From contig CAMOQW010000029.1 in assembly GCA_946623195.1 (NCBI GenBank), forward strand, positions 1 through 19,259: a stretch of DNA of 19,259 bases, written 5' to 3'. Source of the stretch: an uncultured Prevotella sp. Its GTDB lineage: Bacteria; Bacteroidota; Bacteroidia; Bacteroidales; Bacteroidaceae. A model generated the notes under the pieces. It was not told where the DNA came from. It did not search any database and saw only the letters and a program-made list of their open reading frames with translations. Shown piece by piece: positions 8,209-16,899 of the stretch. Position numbers and translations under genes: made by a program. Each line of letters begins with the position of its first letter. Position 1 is the first letter of the stretch.

Positions 8209-10141
8209 AATCGTTGGCTGCTGCATGAGCACGGCCATGACCGCCTGCGTCGACAACGACGACGACGTGCCCATGAGCAGATATACTGCTGAGAAAATGA
8301 CCGCTGCCCAGTTCCTGGAGGAAAACGAGGACAGGGTGGGCGACTTCATCACCCTGCTGAAGCGGACGGCCTACTTCTCCATGCTGTCTACATATGGCGA
8401 CTACACGGTGTTTGCACCCAACAACGAGGCCATTGCCAAGTATATGGCCAACAACGGGTACAGCGACGTGGAGAGCATTCCGCTGGCTGTCTGCGACACG
8501 CTGGCCCGTACGCATATCATCAAGACCAAGGCTTATTTCACCACCGACATCTCGGAAGGCTCGCTGGGCATGAACATGGCCGAGACCTTCATCGAGCTCT
8601 CCATCAACACGGATGCCGAGAACAACAATGCCGTGGTGCACTATGCCAACAAGGTGGCCCGCATGGTGGAATTTGACGACTCGGTGACCAATGGTGTGGT
8701 ACACATCGTGAACAACATCATTCCGCGTACCAGCGACAAACTGCCTGACGTCATCAAGGCCGACTCTACGGTGAGCATCTTTGCCGAGGCACTGTTCCTC
8801 ACGGGTATGGCCGACTCGCTGATGGCCTACGAGGACAAGAACTATCCGGAGTGGGGAGCCGACAAGGCTTCGCAGGACTCGGCCTACCAGTGGTCTATCA
8901 TGGTGAAATGTAAGGCTGAGGGCTCCGACCCCTGCCAGTGGGTGCAGAAGCGATACTTCAAGTTTACGGCATTCATCGAGCCTGATGAGGTCTACAAGAA
9001 GCATGGCATCAACAATATCAACGACCTGATAGCTCATGCCAAGCAGGTCTACGATGCCGTCTATCCGGAGGATGCCGGCAAATACGATGGCGACTACCGC
9101 AACCGCAAGAACCCGCTGAACCGCTTCGTGTCGTACCACCTGCTGGACCGCATCCTGCCTTACGACGAGGTCATCATGCGTAAGGACTGCTTCAAGCACT
9201 GGGACCTGGACAAGAGCGACCCCGAGGAGTTCTACGAGACCATGTGCCCGGGTACGCTGATGCGCTTCTGCTATCCTAACGAGGAACTCTACATCAACCG
9301 CAAGGGTCTGAAGGCCAACTACGAGGTGGAGGGTGTCCGCGTCAAGAAGAGCATGGAGTCGGGCGATGCCCTGCAGCAGGCTCCCAACGGCATGTACCAC
9401 TATCTGGACGACATCCTGGAGTACACCACGGAGGTTCGCGATGTGGTGATGAACTGCCGCATCCGCTTCGACTCCACCGTGCTGAGCCCCGATTTCTTCA
9501 ACAGCGACCGTCCCGGCTATGGCGAGGACAAGCTGAGAGGCTACCGCCTGGACTATATCAAGAACTGGAAGGTGATGGGCGAGAAGGCCGTCATCGCCCT
9601 GCATGGCGAGGGTCCCTGGTGGCAGCACTATAAGAGCAACGGTATCACCATCAGCGGCATCTTCGATGTCACCATCAAACTGCCCCCGGTGCCGAAGGGA
9701 ACCTACGAGATTCGTACCGGATATACCGCCAACGTGGAACGTGGCGTGGTGCAGTTCTATCTGAACAACGTGCCGTGCGGCATACCGGCCGACCTGCGTA
9801 TCGGCGGATGGGATCCCACCATCGGATGGGTGGCCGACGTCACGGGCGACACGCCTGAGGCGCGCAATGCCAACAAGGCCATCGACAAGGCCATGCACAA
9901 CCGTGGCTACATGAAGGGTATGGACTGCTACTGGCAGGGTGCTGCCAAGGAGAATGCACTCCGCAACCTGACCAACAACCTGCGCTATGTGCTCACTACC
10001 CAGTATCTCGACGACAACGAGACCTACTATCTGCGTGCCCGTCAGGTGCTGAAAGACCCTGAGTGCTACTGGAGCTTCGACTTTATTGAGTTCTGCCCGA
10101 AGAGTGTCTATGGCAGCCCGCAGGGTGAGGATACGCACTAA
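8171..10141 (+). CDS. FAS1 (fasciclin) domain lipoprotein 2 with unassigned C-terminal module
   Basis: Predicted surface lipoprotein of 656 aa. The ATG at 8171 is preferred over 8165 because it gives MNTKSIKYFF, matching the leader of the next gene. The lipobox is MTAC with Cys26, followed by VDNDDDV; an acidic stretch just after the lipid-bearing Cys is a known surface-export signal for Bacteroidota lipoproteins. The first FAS1 domain is clear: YTVFAPNNEAIAKY (78-91) and GVVHIVNNIIP (175-185). A second, divergent one has TAFIEPDEVYKKHG (266-279), FVSYHLLDR and GMYHYLDDILEY (407-418). Residues from about 425 to 645 form a separate module with GEGPWW (479-484), YEIRTGYTA and VQFYLNNVPCGIPADLR; it looks beta-rich and may be a ligand-binding sandwich (inference). 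It starts about 30 bp after susD 1, in the same operon. Confidence 0.88.
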   Translation: MNTKSIKYFFMAGIVGCCMSTAMTACVDNDDDVPMSRYTAEKMTAAQFLEENEDRVGDFITLLKRTAYFSMLSTYGDYTVFAPNNEAIAKYMANNGYSDVESIPLAVCDTLARTHIIKTKAYFTTDISEGSLGMNMAETFIELSINTDAENNNAVVHYANKVARMVEFDDSVTNGVVHIVNNIIPRTSDKLPDVIKADSTVSIFAEALFLTGMADSLMAYEDKNYPEWGADKASQDSAYQWSIMVKCKAEGSDPCQWVQKRYFKFTAFIEPDEVYKKHGINNINDLIAHAKQVYDAVYPEDAGKYDGDYRNRKNPLNRFVSYHLLDRILPYDEVIMRKDCFKHWDLDKSDPEEFYETMCPGTLMRFCYPNEELYINRKGLKANYEVEGVRVKKSMESGDALQQAPNGMYHYLDDILEYTTEVRDVVMNCRIRFDSTVLSPDFFNSDRPGYGEDKLRGYRLDYIKNWKVMGEKAVIALHGEGPWWQHYKSNGITISGIFDVTIKLPPVPKGTYEIRTGYTANVERGVVQFYLNNVPCGIPADLRIGGWDPTIGWVADVTGDTPEARNANKAIDKAMHNRGYMKGMDCYWQGAAKENALRNLTNNLRYVLTTQYLDDNETYYLRARQVLKDPECYWSFDFIEFCPKSVYGSPQGEDTH

Positions 10142-10151
10142 GGAGATGTAA

Positions 10152-10213
10152 GATTAATAATGAAAGATGAAAGATATGAAAACAAAAAGCATCAAATATT
10201 TCCTCCTGGCAGG
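10152..10213 (+). repeat. Leader copy 2, similar to 8153-8208
   Basis: Second copy of the spacer plus signal-peptide leader described for FAS1 gene 2. It differs by small insertions around the start codon (extra GAAAGAT-like units), which create an upstream in-frame ATG at 10167. The lipobox Cys falls at residue 26 in both proteins, so the whole leader is conserved in register. Confidence 0.7.
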
Positions 10214-11837
10214 CGTGGTGGGCTGCGGCATGACCGCAGGGCTTACCGCCTGCTCGGAATGGAACGACCATTATGAGAACACTGCCAATGGCGGCGGTGC
10301 CGGTGGTACGCTCTGGCAGCAGATGAAGGCCAATCCTCAGTTGAGCGACTTCTGCGATGTGATGGAGCAGACCAAGGTGTACCGTATGCACAAGAAAACT
10401 CCGGTGAGCTATGCCGACCTGCTCAGCAGCGGACAGTCGTTCACCGTGATAGCCCCGGTGAATGGCTCGTTCGACAAGGCTGCCCTGCTGGAGCGGGTGC
10501 AGACGGCCAGCGGCGACTCGGCCGTGGAGAAGAGCTTCGCCCAGAACCATATCTCGCGCTCGCTGGTGTCGTCAACGACCGATGCCACCAAGATGCTGAT
10601 GCTCAACCAGAAGCATCTCAGCATGGAGAACGGCACAGTGGACGGCGTGACGGTCATCACACCCAATACCAGGTCCAGCAATGGTGTGCTGCACGTGGTG
10701 GAGAAGGCGCTGTCTTACAAGCACAACCTGTATGAACTGCTGTGCGACGAACCGGGCCTGTCGGCCATCGGCGACAACCTGAAGCGCTTCAACGAGGATG
10801 TCTTCGATCCTGACCTGTCGGTGTCCAATGGTATGGTGGACGGTGTGCCCGTCTATGTCGACTCCGTGGTCATCGAGCGCAACCGCTTGCTGGAGGCCAT
10901 CGGATACCTGTACGCTGAAGACTCTACCTACATGGTGGTGGCTCCTACCGCTGCAGGCTGGGACGAGGCTTACAACGAGGTGTCGAAGTACTTCCGGTAT
11001 GACGAGTCCATCGACAAGCGCGACTCGCTGCAACAGTACTACACGATGCGTGCGCTGATGGAGGATGCCGTCTTCAACATGACGGACCAGAAGAACATCA
11101 ACGACTCGCTGCTCTCCGTACCCTATATCAACACGGTGCACACCTACGAGAAGGGCAAGCCGGTGTATCATGTGTTCAGAAAACCCTTCGCACCCGGCGG
11201 CGTACTCTATGGCGCCCAGCCCCGCGAGTGCAGCAATGGCATCATGTACACCACGGAGAAGTGGCCCTTCGACCCCACGGAGACTTTCTTCAAGGAGATT
11301 TTCGTGGAGGGTGAGGAGACTTATCTCATCCAGGACTATACCAAGTGCAGCTACAACGTGCGTACGGCTCACGGCGACACCATCTCGAACAATAAGTACC
11401 TGAGGGTGACACCGCTGAAGGCTACCGACAACTGGACCATGAACTTCCAGGTGAATGGTACGCTGAGCGGCAGCTATGACGTCTATGCCATCCTGCTGCC
11501 CAAGACCGTCAACGACCCGAACGAGCCGAAGCTGCGCCCCTGCAAGTTCAAGGCCACCATCAACTATTTGGACGAAAAGGGCAAGGCTGCCAAGTTCGAC
11601 TGCCAGAACGAAGCAGACGGCAAGTCGGAATTCAAGTCTGACCCCTTCCGTACGGACACCGTGCTGCTGGCCCGTGGCTTCCACTTCCCGGCCTGCAACT
11701 ACGGCCAGAGCAACTCGAGCGTGAATATCAGAATCCAGTGCTCTATCACGTCTTCGCAGAATGCACAGTATTCCCGCGAGATGTTCCTGGATTGCATTTA
11801 CCTCAGACCCCGAACCTCTAAATCAGAAGAACAATGA
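10176..11837 (+). CDS. FAS1 (fasciclin) domain lipoprotein 3 with unassigned C-terminal module
   Basis: Predicted lipoprotein of 553 aa. The ATG at 10176 gives MKTKSIKYFLLAGVVGCG and lipobox LTAC with Cys26, followed by SEWNDHYEN. ATG 10167 would add MKD and is a second choice. FAS1 unit 1 has FTVIAPVNGSFDKAALL (89-105) and NGVLHVVEKAL (169-179). Unit 2 is more divergent, with TYMVVAPTAAGWDEAY (251-266) and SNGIMYTTEKWPFD (353-366). From about 370 to 545 there is a beta-rich-looking segment without a recognised fold; two strands are typical (MNFQVNGTLSGSYDVYAILLP and EMFLDCIYLRP in part). The stop codon overlaps the start of susC 2 (ATGA at 11834-11837), a sign of translational coupling and of joint function with that transporter. 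The ligand is unknown. Confidence 0.87.
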   Translation: MKTKSIKYFLLAGVVGCGMTAGLTACSEWNDHYENTANGGGAGGTLWQQMKANPQLSDFCDVMEQTKVYRMHKKTPVSYADLLSSGQSFTVIAPVNGSFDKAALLERVQTASGDSAVEKSFAQNHISRSLVSSTTDATKMLMLNQKHLSMENGTVDGVTVITPNTRSSNGVLHVVEKALSYKHNLYELLCDEPGLSAIGDNLKRFNEDVFDPDLSVSNGMVDGVPVYVDSVVIERNRLLEAIGYLYAEDSTYMVVAPTAAGWDEAYNEVSKYFRYDESIDKRDSLQQYYTMRALMEDAVFNMTDQKNINDSLLSVPYINTVHTYEKGKPVYHVFRKPFAPGGVLYGAQPRECSNGIMYTTEKWPFDPTETFFKEIFVEGEETYLIQDYTKCSYNVRTAHGDTISNNKYLRVTPLKATDNWTMNFQVNGTLSGSYDVYAILLPKTVNDPNEPKLRPCKFKATINYLDEKGKAAKFDCQNEADGKSEFKSDPFRTDTVLLARGFHFPACNYGQSNSSVNIRIQCSITSSQNAQYSREMFLDCIYLRPRTSKSEEQ

Positions 11838-14800
11838 AGAAATATATCTTTTCCATCATCATGCTGCTGGTCTCGATGACCGTGGCAGCACAGGAGAACT
11901 TTAAGACCGTGAAGGGCCAGGTGACGGATGCTGCCACCCACAAGCCGCTGGAAGGCGTCATCGTGGCAGCATACGGCAACGACAAGTATTCGGCCATGAC
12001 CGACGAGGACGGCCGCTACACGCTCAACGTTCCCGAATACATCAGTTCGGTGCAGATGCGTATCGACGGCTATAACTTCCTGCAGTGTGCCATTGCCGAC
12101 GGCCAGGCTGACGGTCAGCTGTACAACGAGGCCTTCTCGGAGGTGTACAAGTTGCAGACCGATGCCACGCTGTCGTCGCAGGCCGGCCGCTTTGCCAACA
12201 CCTCTGAGGTGAGCATCGACCCCTTCATCGCCCAGCAACTGGGTGCCGACGTGCGCTCGGTATCGCGCGGCGGCAATGTGGGTGTCGGCAACATGCTGCT
12301 GATGGCTGGTGTCAACTCCATCAACAGCAATGCCCAGCCCCTGATTGTGGTCGACGACGTCATCATGGACATGGAGTACAACCGTGCCACACTGCACGAC
12401 GGCTACTTCAACAACATGCTGGCCAACCTGAACGTCAACGACATCGAGAGCGTACAGGTGCTCAAGAACGGTACGGCCATCTATGGTGCCAAGGGTGCCA
12501 ACGGCGTGGTGCTCATCAAGACCAAGCGTAACAAGAGCATGGCCACCAAGATTGACGTGACCATCAACGGCCGTTTCAACTTCATTCCCCGTCTGCCGAA
12601 GATGATGGGTGCCGAGGACTACCGGCTCTACACCACGGAACTGCTGTCCGACAAGACCAGGGCCATGGGACAGATGAAGTATCTGAACAGCGACCCCACC
12701 TATTTCTATTACAACCAGTATCACAACAATACGGACTGGAAGAACGAGGTCTACAAGAACTCCTTCTCGCAGAACTACGGCATCAACGTGCAGGGTGGTG
12801 ACGATGTCGCTTCCTATAACCTTTCCGTCGGCTATTCGATGGGCAAGAGCACGCTGAAGAAGAACGATTTTACGCGTTTCAACATGCGACTGAACACCGA
12901 TATCAACATTGCCAAGTGGTTCGACGTGCGCTTCGATGCTTCCTACAGTGACGTAGACCGTTCGCTGTTCGACGACGGCGCTCCGGCCGAGGTGCTGTCG
13001 GGCGTCATCACGTCGCCGGCATTCATCGCACTGGCCAAGGCTCCGTTCCTGTCGCCGTATGCTTACGACAATGCCGGCAACCCCAGCCACTATCTGGCTG
13101 AAGCCGACGACTATCTGGAGGGCATGTTCCAGGGCCGTGGCCGTCTGGCTAACCCCACCAGCATCCTGGACAATGGCGAGGGCGACAACCGTAACTCGCT
13201 GGGCAACCGCCTCATCGTGTTTGCCGTCACTCCGAAGGTGTATTTCAACAAGCACCTGACGCTGAGCTCGCACTTCGCTCTGTCGCTGGTGAACACCAAC
13301 GAGAACTACTATCTGCCCATCAAGGGTGTGCCGACGTTTGTCGTCGATGGCTTGGACGAGTCGTCAGTCCTCCATAACCTGGTGCAGAGCCAGGCCGGTA
13401 GTCTGACCGCCATCCAGAGCGATACCCGTCTGGCATGGAAGAACCAGTATGGTGCCCACGGCGTAGGCGTCATGGGTGGACTCCGCTACCTCAACTCGTC
13501 TTACAAGCTGACGTCGCAGCGTGGTTACAACACGCCTAACGACAAGGCGCCCAAGATGAGCTCGTCGCTGAACTTCAAGGACACCGACGGTGCCAACGAC
13601 AAGACGTCGGACATCATCTGGTATGCCCTGGCCGACTATAACTATGCACAGCGCTACTACGTGAATGCCGGACTCTCGGCTCATGCCTCTTCACGCTTCG
13701 GTAAGGATGCCGACGGACTGAAGCTGGGTGGGGTCGTCTGGGGCATCTTCCCCAGCATCGATGCTGCCTGGGTGGCCACCAACGAGAAGTGGTTCCCCAA
13801 GTCCAGCATGGTTAACTACCTGCGCGTGAACCTGGGCTTCGATGTCACCGGCAACGACGATATCGACTATACCGCCTCGCGCTCCTACTTCGTGGCCCGC
13901 CGGATGCTGAACAGCAATGCTACGGGCGTCGTTATCGGCAACATCGGCAATACGGAGCTGAAGTGGGAAACCACCAAGCGACTCACCGCCGGACTGGAGG
14001 GTAACTTCCTGAACAACCGACTGAACCTGCGCTTCAACTACTTCAAGAGCTGGACCAGCAATCTGCTGTCGCTGCGTCAGTTGGCATGGACCAGCGGTCT
14101 GGATGCCAGCTGGAGCAACGAAGGAAAGCTGGAGAACAGCGGCTTCGACGTACACGCCACGGTGAAGGTGCTCAACCTGAAGAACTTCCGCTGGGAACTG
14201 GGTGCCTCTGTCGGCCACTATAAGAATAAGGTGACGGCACTGCCCGACGGCGACCGTGCATTCGAGACCAATGTGCTGGGTGCCACCATCCAGACCAAGG
14301 TGGGCCAGCCCGTGGGTGTGTTCTACGGCTACAAGACCAATGGTGTCTACAGCACCACTGCCGAAGCCCTGGCCGATGGCAAGTATATCGTGAAGGACAA
14401 TGGCGACCAGGTGTTCTTCAAGGGTGGCGACATGAACTTTGCCGAGGTCGTACAGGACAAGCAGATCGACGAGAACGACCGTACCGTCATCGGCGACCCC
14501 AACCCCGACATCTATGGTAACATCCACACCACGCTGAGCTATAAGAACCTGACCTTCTCGGCCATGTTCAACTACTCGCTGGGCAACGATATCTACAACT
14601 ACCAGCGCTCGCTCCTGGAGGGCGGTACCTACTTCCTGAACCAGACGACGGCCGTGAACAGCCGCTGGACTACCGAGGGACAGCACACCGACATTCCCCG
14701 CGTGAGCTATAAGGACCCGATGGGCAACTCGCGATTCAGCGACCGCTGGATAGAGAACGGCTCCTATCTGCGACTGGCCGATGTTACCATCAGCTACTAC

Positions 14801-14992
14801 GTGCCTATCCAGAGCACCTATCTGCAGGGTATCACCATCTTCGGCAATGTGACCAATCTCTTCACCATTACCAAGTATCTGGGCAGCGACCCCAGCTGTG
14901 CCTTTGCCGGCGGCATCCTGACGCAGGGTATCGACCGCGGACTGTTAGGACAGGGACGCACCTTCTCGATGGGCTTGAACATCAACTTGTAA
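11834..14992 (+). CDS. SusC/RagA-family outer-membrane transporter 2 (divergent plug)
   Basis: TonB-dependent-type barrel of 1052 aa. The signal peptide is MKKYIFSIIMLLVSMTVAA, cut before QE. Residues 26-100 form a carboxypeptidase-regulatory-like domain (VKGQVTDAATHKPLEGVIV). The plug is recognisable from LIVVDD (170-175) and VQVLKNGTAIYGAKGANGVV (207-226), followed by IKTKRN and a barrel. Several hallmarks are altered. There is no VVVTA-like TonB box between the first domain and the plug. The usual LRGV motif before the plug reads LMAGV. The LKDAxATAIYG motif is two residues shorter (LKNGTAIYG). The last residue is Leu (NINL) instead of the common Phe. The frame is intact, so this is not a pseudogene. 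It overlaps the FAS1 gene upstream by 4 nt and is followed 24 bp later by susD 2. Confidence 0.93.
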   Translation: MKKYIFSIIMLLVSMTVAAQENFKTVKGQVTDAATHKPLEGVIVAAYGNDKYSAMTDEDGRYTLNVPEYISSVQMRIDGYNFLQCAIADGQADGQLYNEAFSEVYKLQTDATLSSQAGRFANTSEVSIDPFIAQQLGADVRSVSRGGNVGVGNMLLMAGVNSINSNAQPLIVVDDVIMDMEYNRATLHDGYFNNMLANLNVNDIESVQVLKNGTAIYGAKGANGVVLIKTKRNKSMATKIDVTINGRFNFIPRLPKMMGAEDYRLYTTELLSDKTRAMGQMKYLNSDPTYFYYNQYHNNTDWKNEVYKNSFSQNYGINVQGGDDVASYNLSVGYSMGKSTLKKNDFTRFNMRLNTDINIAKWFDVRFDASYSDVDRSLFDDGAPAEVLSGVITSPAFIALAKAPFLSPYAYDNAGNPSHYLAEADDYLEGMFQGRGRLANPTSILDNGEGDNRNSLGNRLIVFAVTPKVYFNKHLTLSSHFALSLVNTNENYYLPIKGVPTFVVDGLDESSVLHNLVQSQAGSLTAIQSDTRLAWKNQYGAHGVGVMGGLRYLNSSYKLTSQRGYNTPNDKAPKMSSSLNFKDTDGANDKTSDIIWYALADYNYAQRYYVNAGLSAHASSRFGKDADGLKLGGVVWGIFPSIDAAWVATNEKWFPKSSMVNYLRVNLGFDVTGNDDIDYTASRSYFVARRMLNSNATGVVIGNIGNTELKWETTKRLTAGLEGNFLNNRLNLRFNYFKSWTSNLLSLRQLAWTSGLDASWSNEGKLENSGFDVHATVKVLNLKNFRWELGASVGHYKNKVTALPDGDRAFETNVLGATIQTKVGQPVGVFYGYKTNGVYSTTAEALADGKYIVKDNGDQVFFKGGDMNFAEVVQDKQIDENDRTVIGDPNPDIYGNIHTTLSYKNLTFSAMFNYSLGNDIYNYQRSLLEGGTYFLNQTTAVNSRWTTEGQHTDIPRVSYKDPMGNSRFSDRWIENGSYLRLADVTISYYVPIQSTYLQGITIFGNVTNLFTITKYLGSDPSCAFAGGILTQGIDRGLLGQGRTFSMGLNINL

Positions 14993-15016
14993 AATTAAAC
15001 ATTCTGAATATATATT

Positions 15017-16771
15017 ATGGAAACAACGATATTATATAAGGTAGGACAGCGGGCGAAGCGCCTTTTCACCGCTCTGCCTGTTTACCTGTTCATCTCCGGC
15101 CTGGTGCTGGCATCATGCTCGAAAATGCTGGAGACGGAGTCGGACCTGGTGGAGTTTGAGGAAGACCACACGCTGAACCATGCCACCGACTCGGTCTATA
15201 GCGTGATGGGCATCATCAACAAGATGCAGCTCATTGCCGACCGCGTGGTGCTGCTGGGTGAGGTGCGCAGCGACCTGGTTAAGACCACACCGGCTGCCAA
15301 TTCCGACCTGAAGCGACTGTCGAACTTCGACTTCAGCGGAAACAACCGCTACAACCAGATCAGCGACTACTATGCCGTCATCAACAACTGCAACTACTAT
15401 CTGGCACATGTCGACACCGCCATGCAGCGCCGAGGCCGCAACCTCTTCTTGCGCGAATATGCTGTGGTGAAGTCGTATCGCGCCTGGACCTATCTGCAGC
15501 TGGCACAGGCCTACGGTGCCGTGCCCTTGATTCTGAAGCCGCTGATGACCGAGAAGGAAGCTCGCGAGGCCATGAACCAGACACCTGCCGACATCCAGAC
15601 CATCTGCGAGACCTTCATCGACGACCTCACGCCGTATGTCGGTGTCAACTTGCCTGATTTCGGCTCTGTCAACGGTTTGGAGTCCAAGTGGTTCTTCATC
15701 CCTATGCGGGCCCTGCTGGGCGACCTGTGCCTCTGGGCCGGCCGCTATCAGGAAGCTGCCCGCTGGTATCACGACTATCTGACCGACAAGTATGACCCCC
15801 TGAAGATGTCCACGCTGGGCATCACATGGCCTAACTACTCACAGTTTGTCACGCCCATCGGCAGCTATTCACCGACTTCGGCCATAGGAGGCAGCTTCGG
15901 CGACTTGCAATGCATCATCCCGATGGAATTGAAAGTCTTCGACGGCACCATCAGCCAATTGTCCAACATCTTTGAGTCAACCACTGAGAACAACTATTTC
16001 TATCAGTTGACCCCATCGGCAGGCATGGCCAAGATTTCAGCCGACCAGATCTACTGTTTCGAGGTGAGCACTCCCGGTGCTACCACCAAGGACACCCTCT
16101 ATGCCCCGCGTACTGGGTTCACCCGTGGCGAATATGTGGGCGACCTGCGTTTCTCGAACAACTATCACCTGACATCCTATGGTGCACAGGATGAGTATTC
16201 CGAGTATAACTCTTCTTTCCAGTCCATCCGTAAGATCCCTTCCGGTTGGGTTCCGCTCTACCGCACCACGATGGTCTATCTGCGCTATGCCGAGGCTCTC
16301 TGCCGCGCAGGCTATCCGCAGTCGGCCTTCTGCATCCTGAAGTACGGCATCTGCGACGACATTCTGAAGACTCGCGTTGACGCTGCCGAACTGGAACGGG
16401 CTGGCGACCTGGTATTCTTTGACCCAGAACTGTTCAAATTCGAAAACAAGTATTTCGGTGTCCACTCCATCGGCTCCGGCGATGCCCATGCCAACAAGTA
16501 CTATGAGCTGCCACAGCCCACATCGGCATTGGCTTCGCGTCAGGACACCATCAACTACCAGATACCGTTGCTGGAAGACATGATCGTCACGGAGATGGCC
16601 CTGGAGGGTGCCTTCGAGGGTTATCGCTTCAACGACCTGATGCGTGTGGCCCTGCGCCGCAACGATCCTGCCTACTTGGCCGATCCCGTCAGCCGCCGCA
16701 ATGGTGAAGTCGACGCTGCCCTGCGCGAGAAGCTGATGGACCAGAGGAACTGGTATCTGCCGCTGCGCTAA
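15017..16771 (+). CDS. SusD/RagB-family surface lipoprotein 2 (partner of SusC 2)
   Basis: Lipoprotein of 584 aa and last gene of the operon. The ATG at 15017 gives a basic n-region (KVGQRAKR), a hydrophobic stretch and lipobox LASC with Cys34, followed by SKMLETESD. SusD family marks include AVVKSYRAWTYLQLAQAYG in the N-terminal helical region, ADIQTICETFIDDLTPY, VYLRYAEALCRAG, and near the C-terminus EMALEGAFEGYRFNDLMRVALRR (F533-R543 core). It is somewhat longer in the middle than SusD 1 and shares little obvious sequence with it outside these motifs, so the two pairs probably bind different ligands (inference). The leader is A/T-rich like the other junctions. A strong terminator follows 19 bp after the stop. 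Confidence 0.94.
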   Translation: METTILYKVGQRAKRLFTALPVYLFISGLVLASCSKMLETESDLVEFEEDHTLNHATDSVYSVMGIINKMQLIADRVVLLGEVRSDLVKTTPAANSDLKRLSNFDFSGNNRYNQISDYYAVINNCNYYLAHVDTAMQRRGRNLFLREYAVVKSYRAWTYLQLAQAYGAVPLILKPLMTEKEAREAMNQTPADIQTICETFIDDLTPYVGVNLPDFGSVNGLESKWFFIPMRALLGDLCLWAGRYQEAARWYHDYLTDKYDPLKMSTLGITWPNYSQFVTPIGSYSPTSAIGGSFGDLQCIIPMELKVFDGTISQLSNIFESTTENNYFYQLTPSAGMAKISADQIYCFEVSTPGATTKDTLYAPRTGFTRGEYVGDLRFSNNYHLTSYGAQDEYSEYNSSFQSIRKIPSGWVPLYRTTMVYLRYAEALCRAGYPQSAFCILKYGICDDILKTRVDAAELERAGDLVFFDPELFKFENKYFGVHSIGSGDAHANKYYELPQPTSALASRQDTINYQIPLLEDMIVTEMALEGAFEGYRFNDLMRVALRRNDPAYLADPVSRRNGEVDAALREKLMDQRNWYLPLR

Positions 16772-16790
16772 CATCCGTTTGTCAACCGTC

Positions 16791-16824
16791 AAGTCCGAGG
16801 TTCAGTGAGGACCTCGGACTTTTT
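16791..16824 (+). terminator. Intrinsic terminator of the FAS1/SusCD operon
   Basis: Perfect 11-bp inverted repeat AAGTCCGAGGT (16791-16801) and ACCTCGGACTT (16811-16821) with a 9-nt loop, followed by T residues to 16824. It is placed just after susD 2 and before the CotH gene, so it should separate the two transcription units. Because the A-rich left side is short, function as a two-way terminator is less likely. Confidence 0.9.
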
Positions 16825-16828
16825 ACTT

Positions 16829-16895
16829 GAAACATCAACATAGCACTAACGAAACATCAACATAGCACTAACGAAACACCAACATAAACCCCAAC
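16829..16895 (+). repeat. Three tandem 22-23 bp repeats upstream of the CotH gene
   Basis: Two exact 22-bp copies (16829-16850 and 16851-16872), each starting GAAACATCAACATAG and ending CACTAAC, are followed by a third degenerate copy (16873-16895) starting GAAACACCAACATAAA. The third copy ends four bases before the ATG at 16900, so the array fills the whole space between the terminator and the gene. No TAnnTTTG box is seen here; TACTTG at 16824-16829 is only a partial match. The array may be a binding site or mRNA leader element, or a variable-number repeat. Confidence 0.85.
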
Positions 16896-16899
16896 GACA

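Noticed and set aside
467..16771. Classical polysaccharide utilization locus
   Set aside because: Two SusCD pairs are present but no carbohydrate-active enzyme, sulfatase or PUL regulator is found in the window, so the label is not supported here.
16829..16895. CRISPR array
   Set aside because: The units are directly adjacent with no spacers, only three are present, and no cas genes are near.
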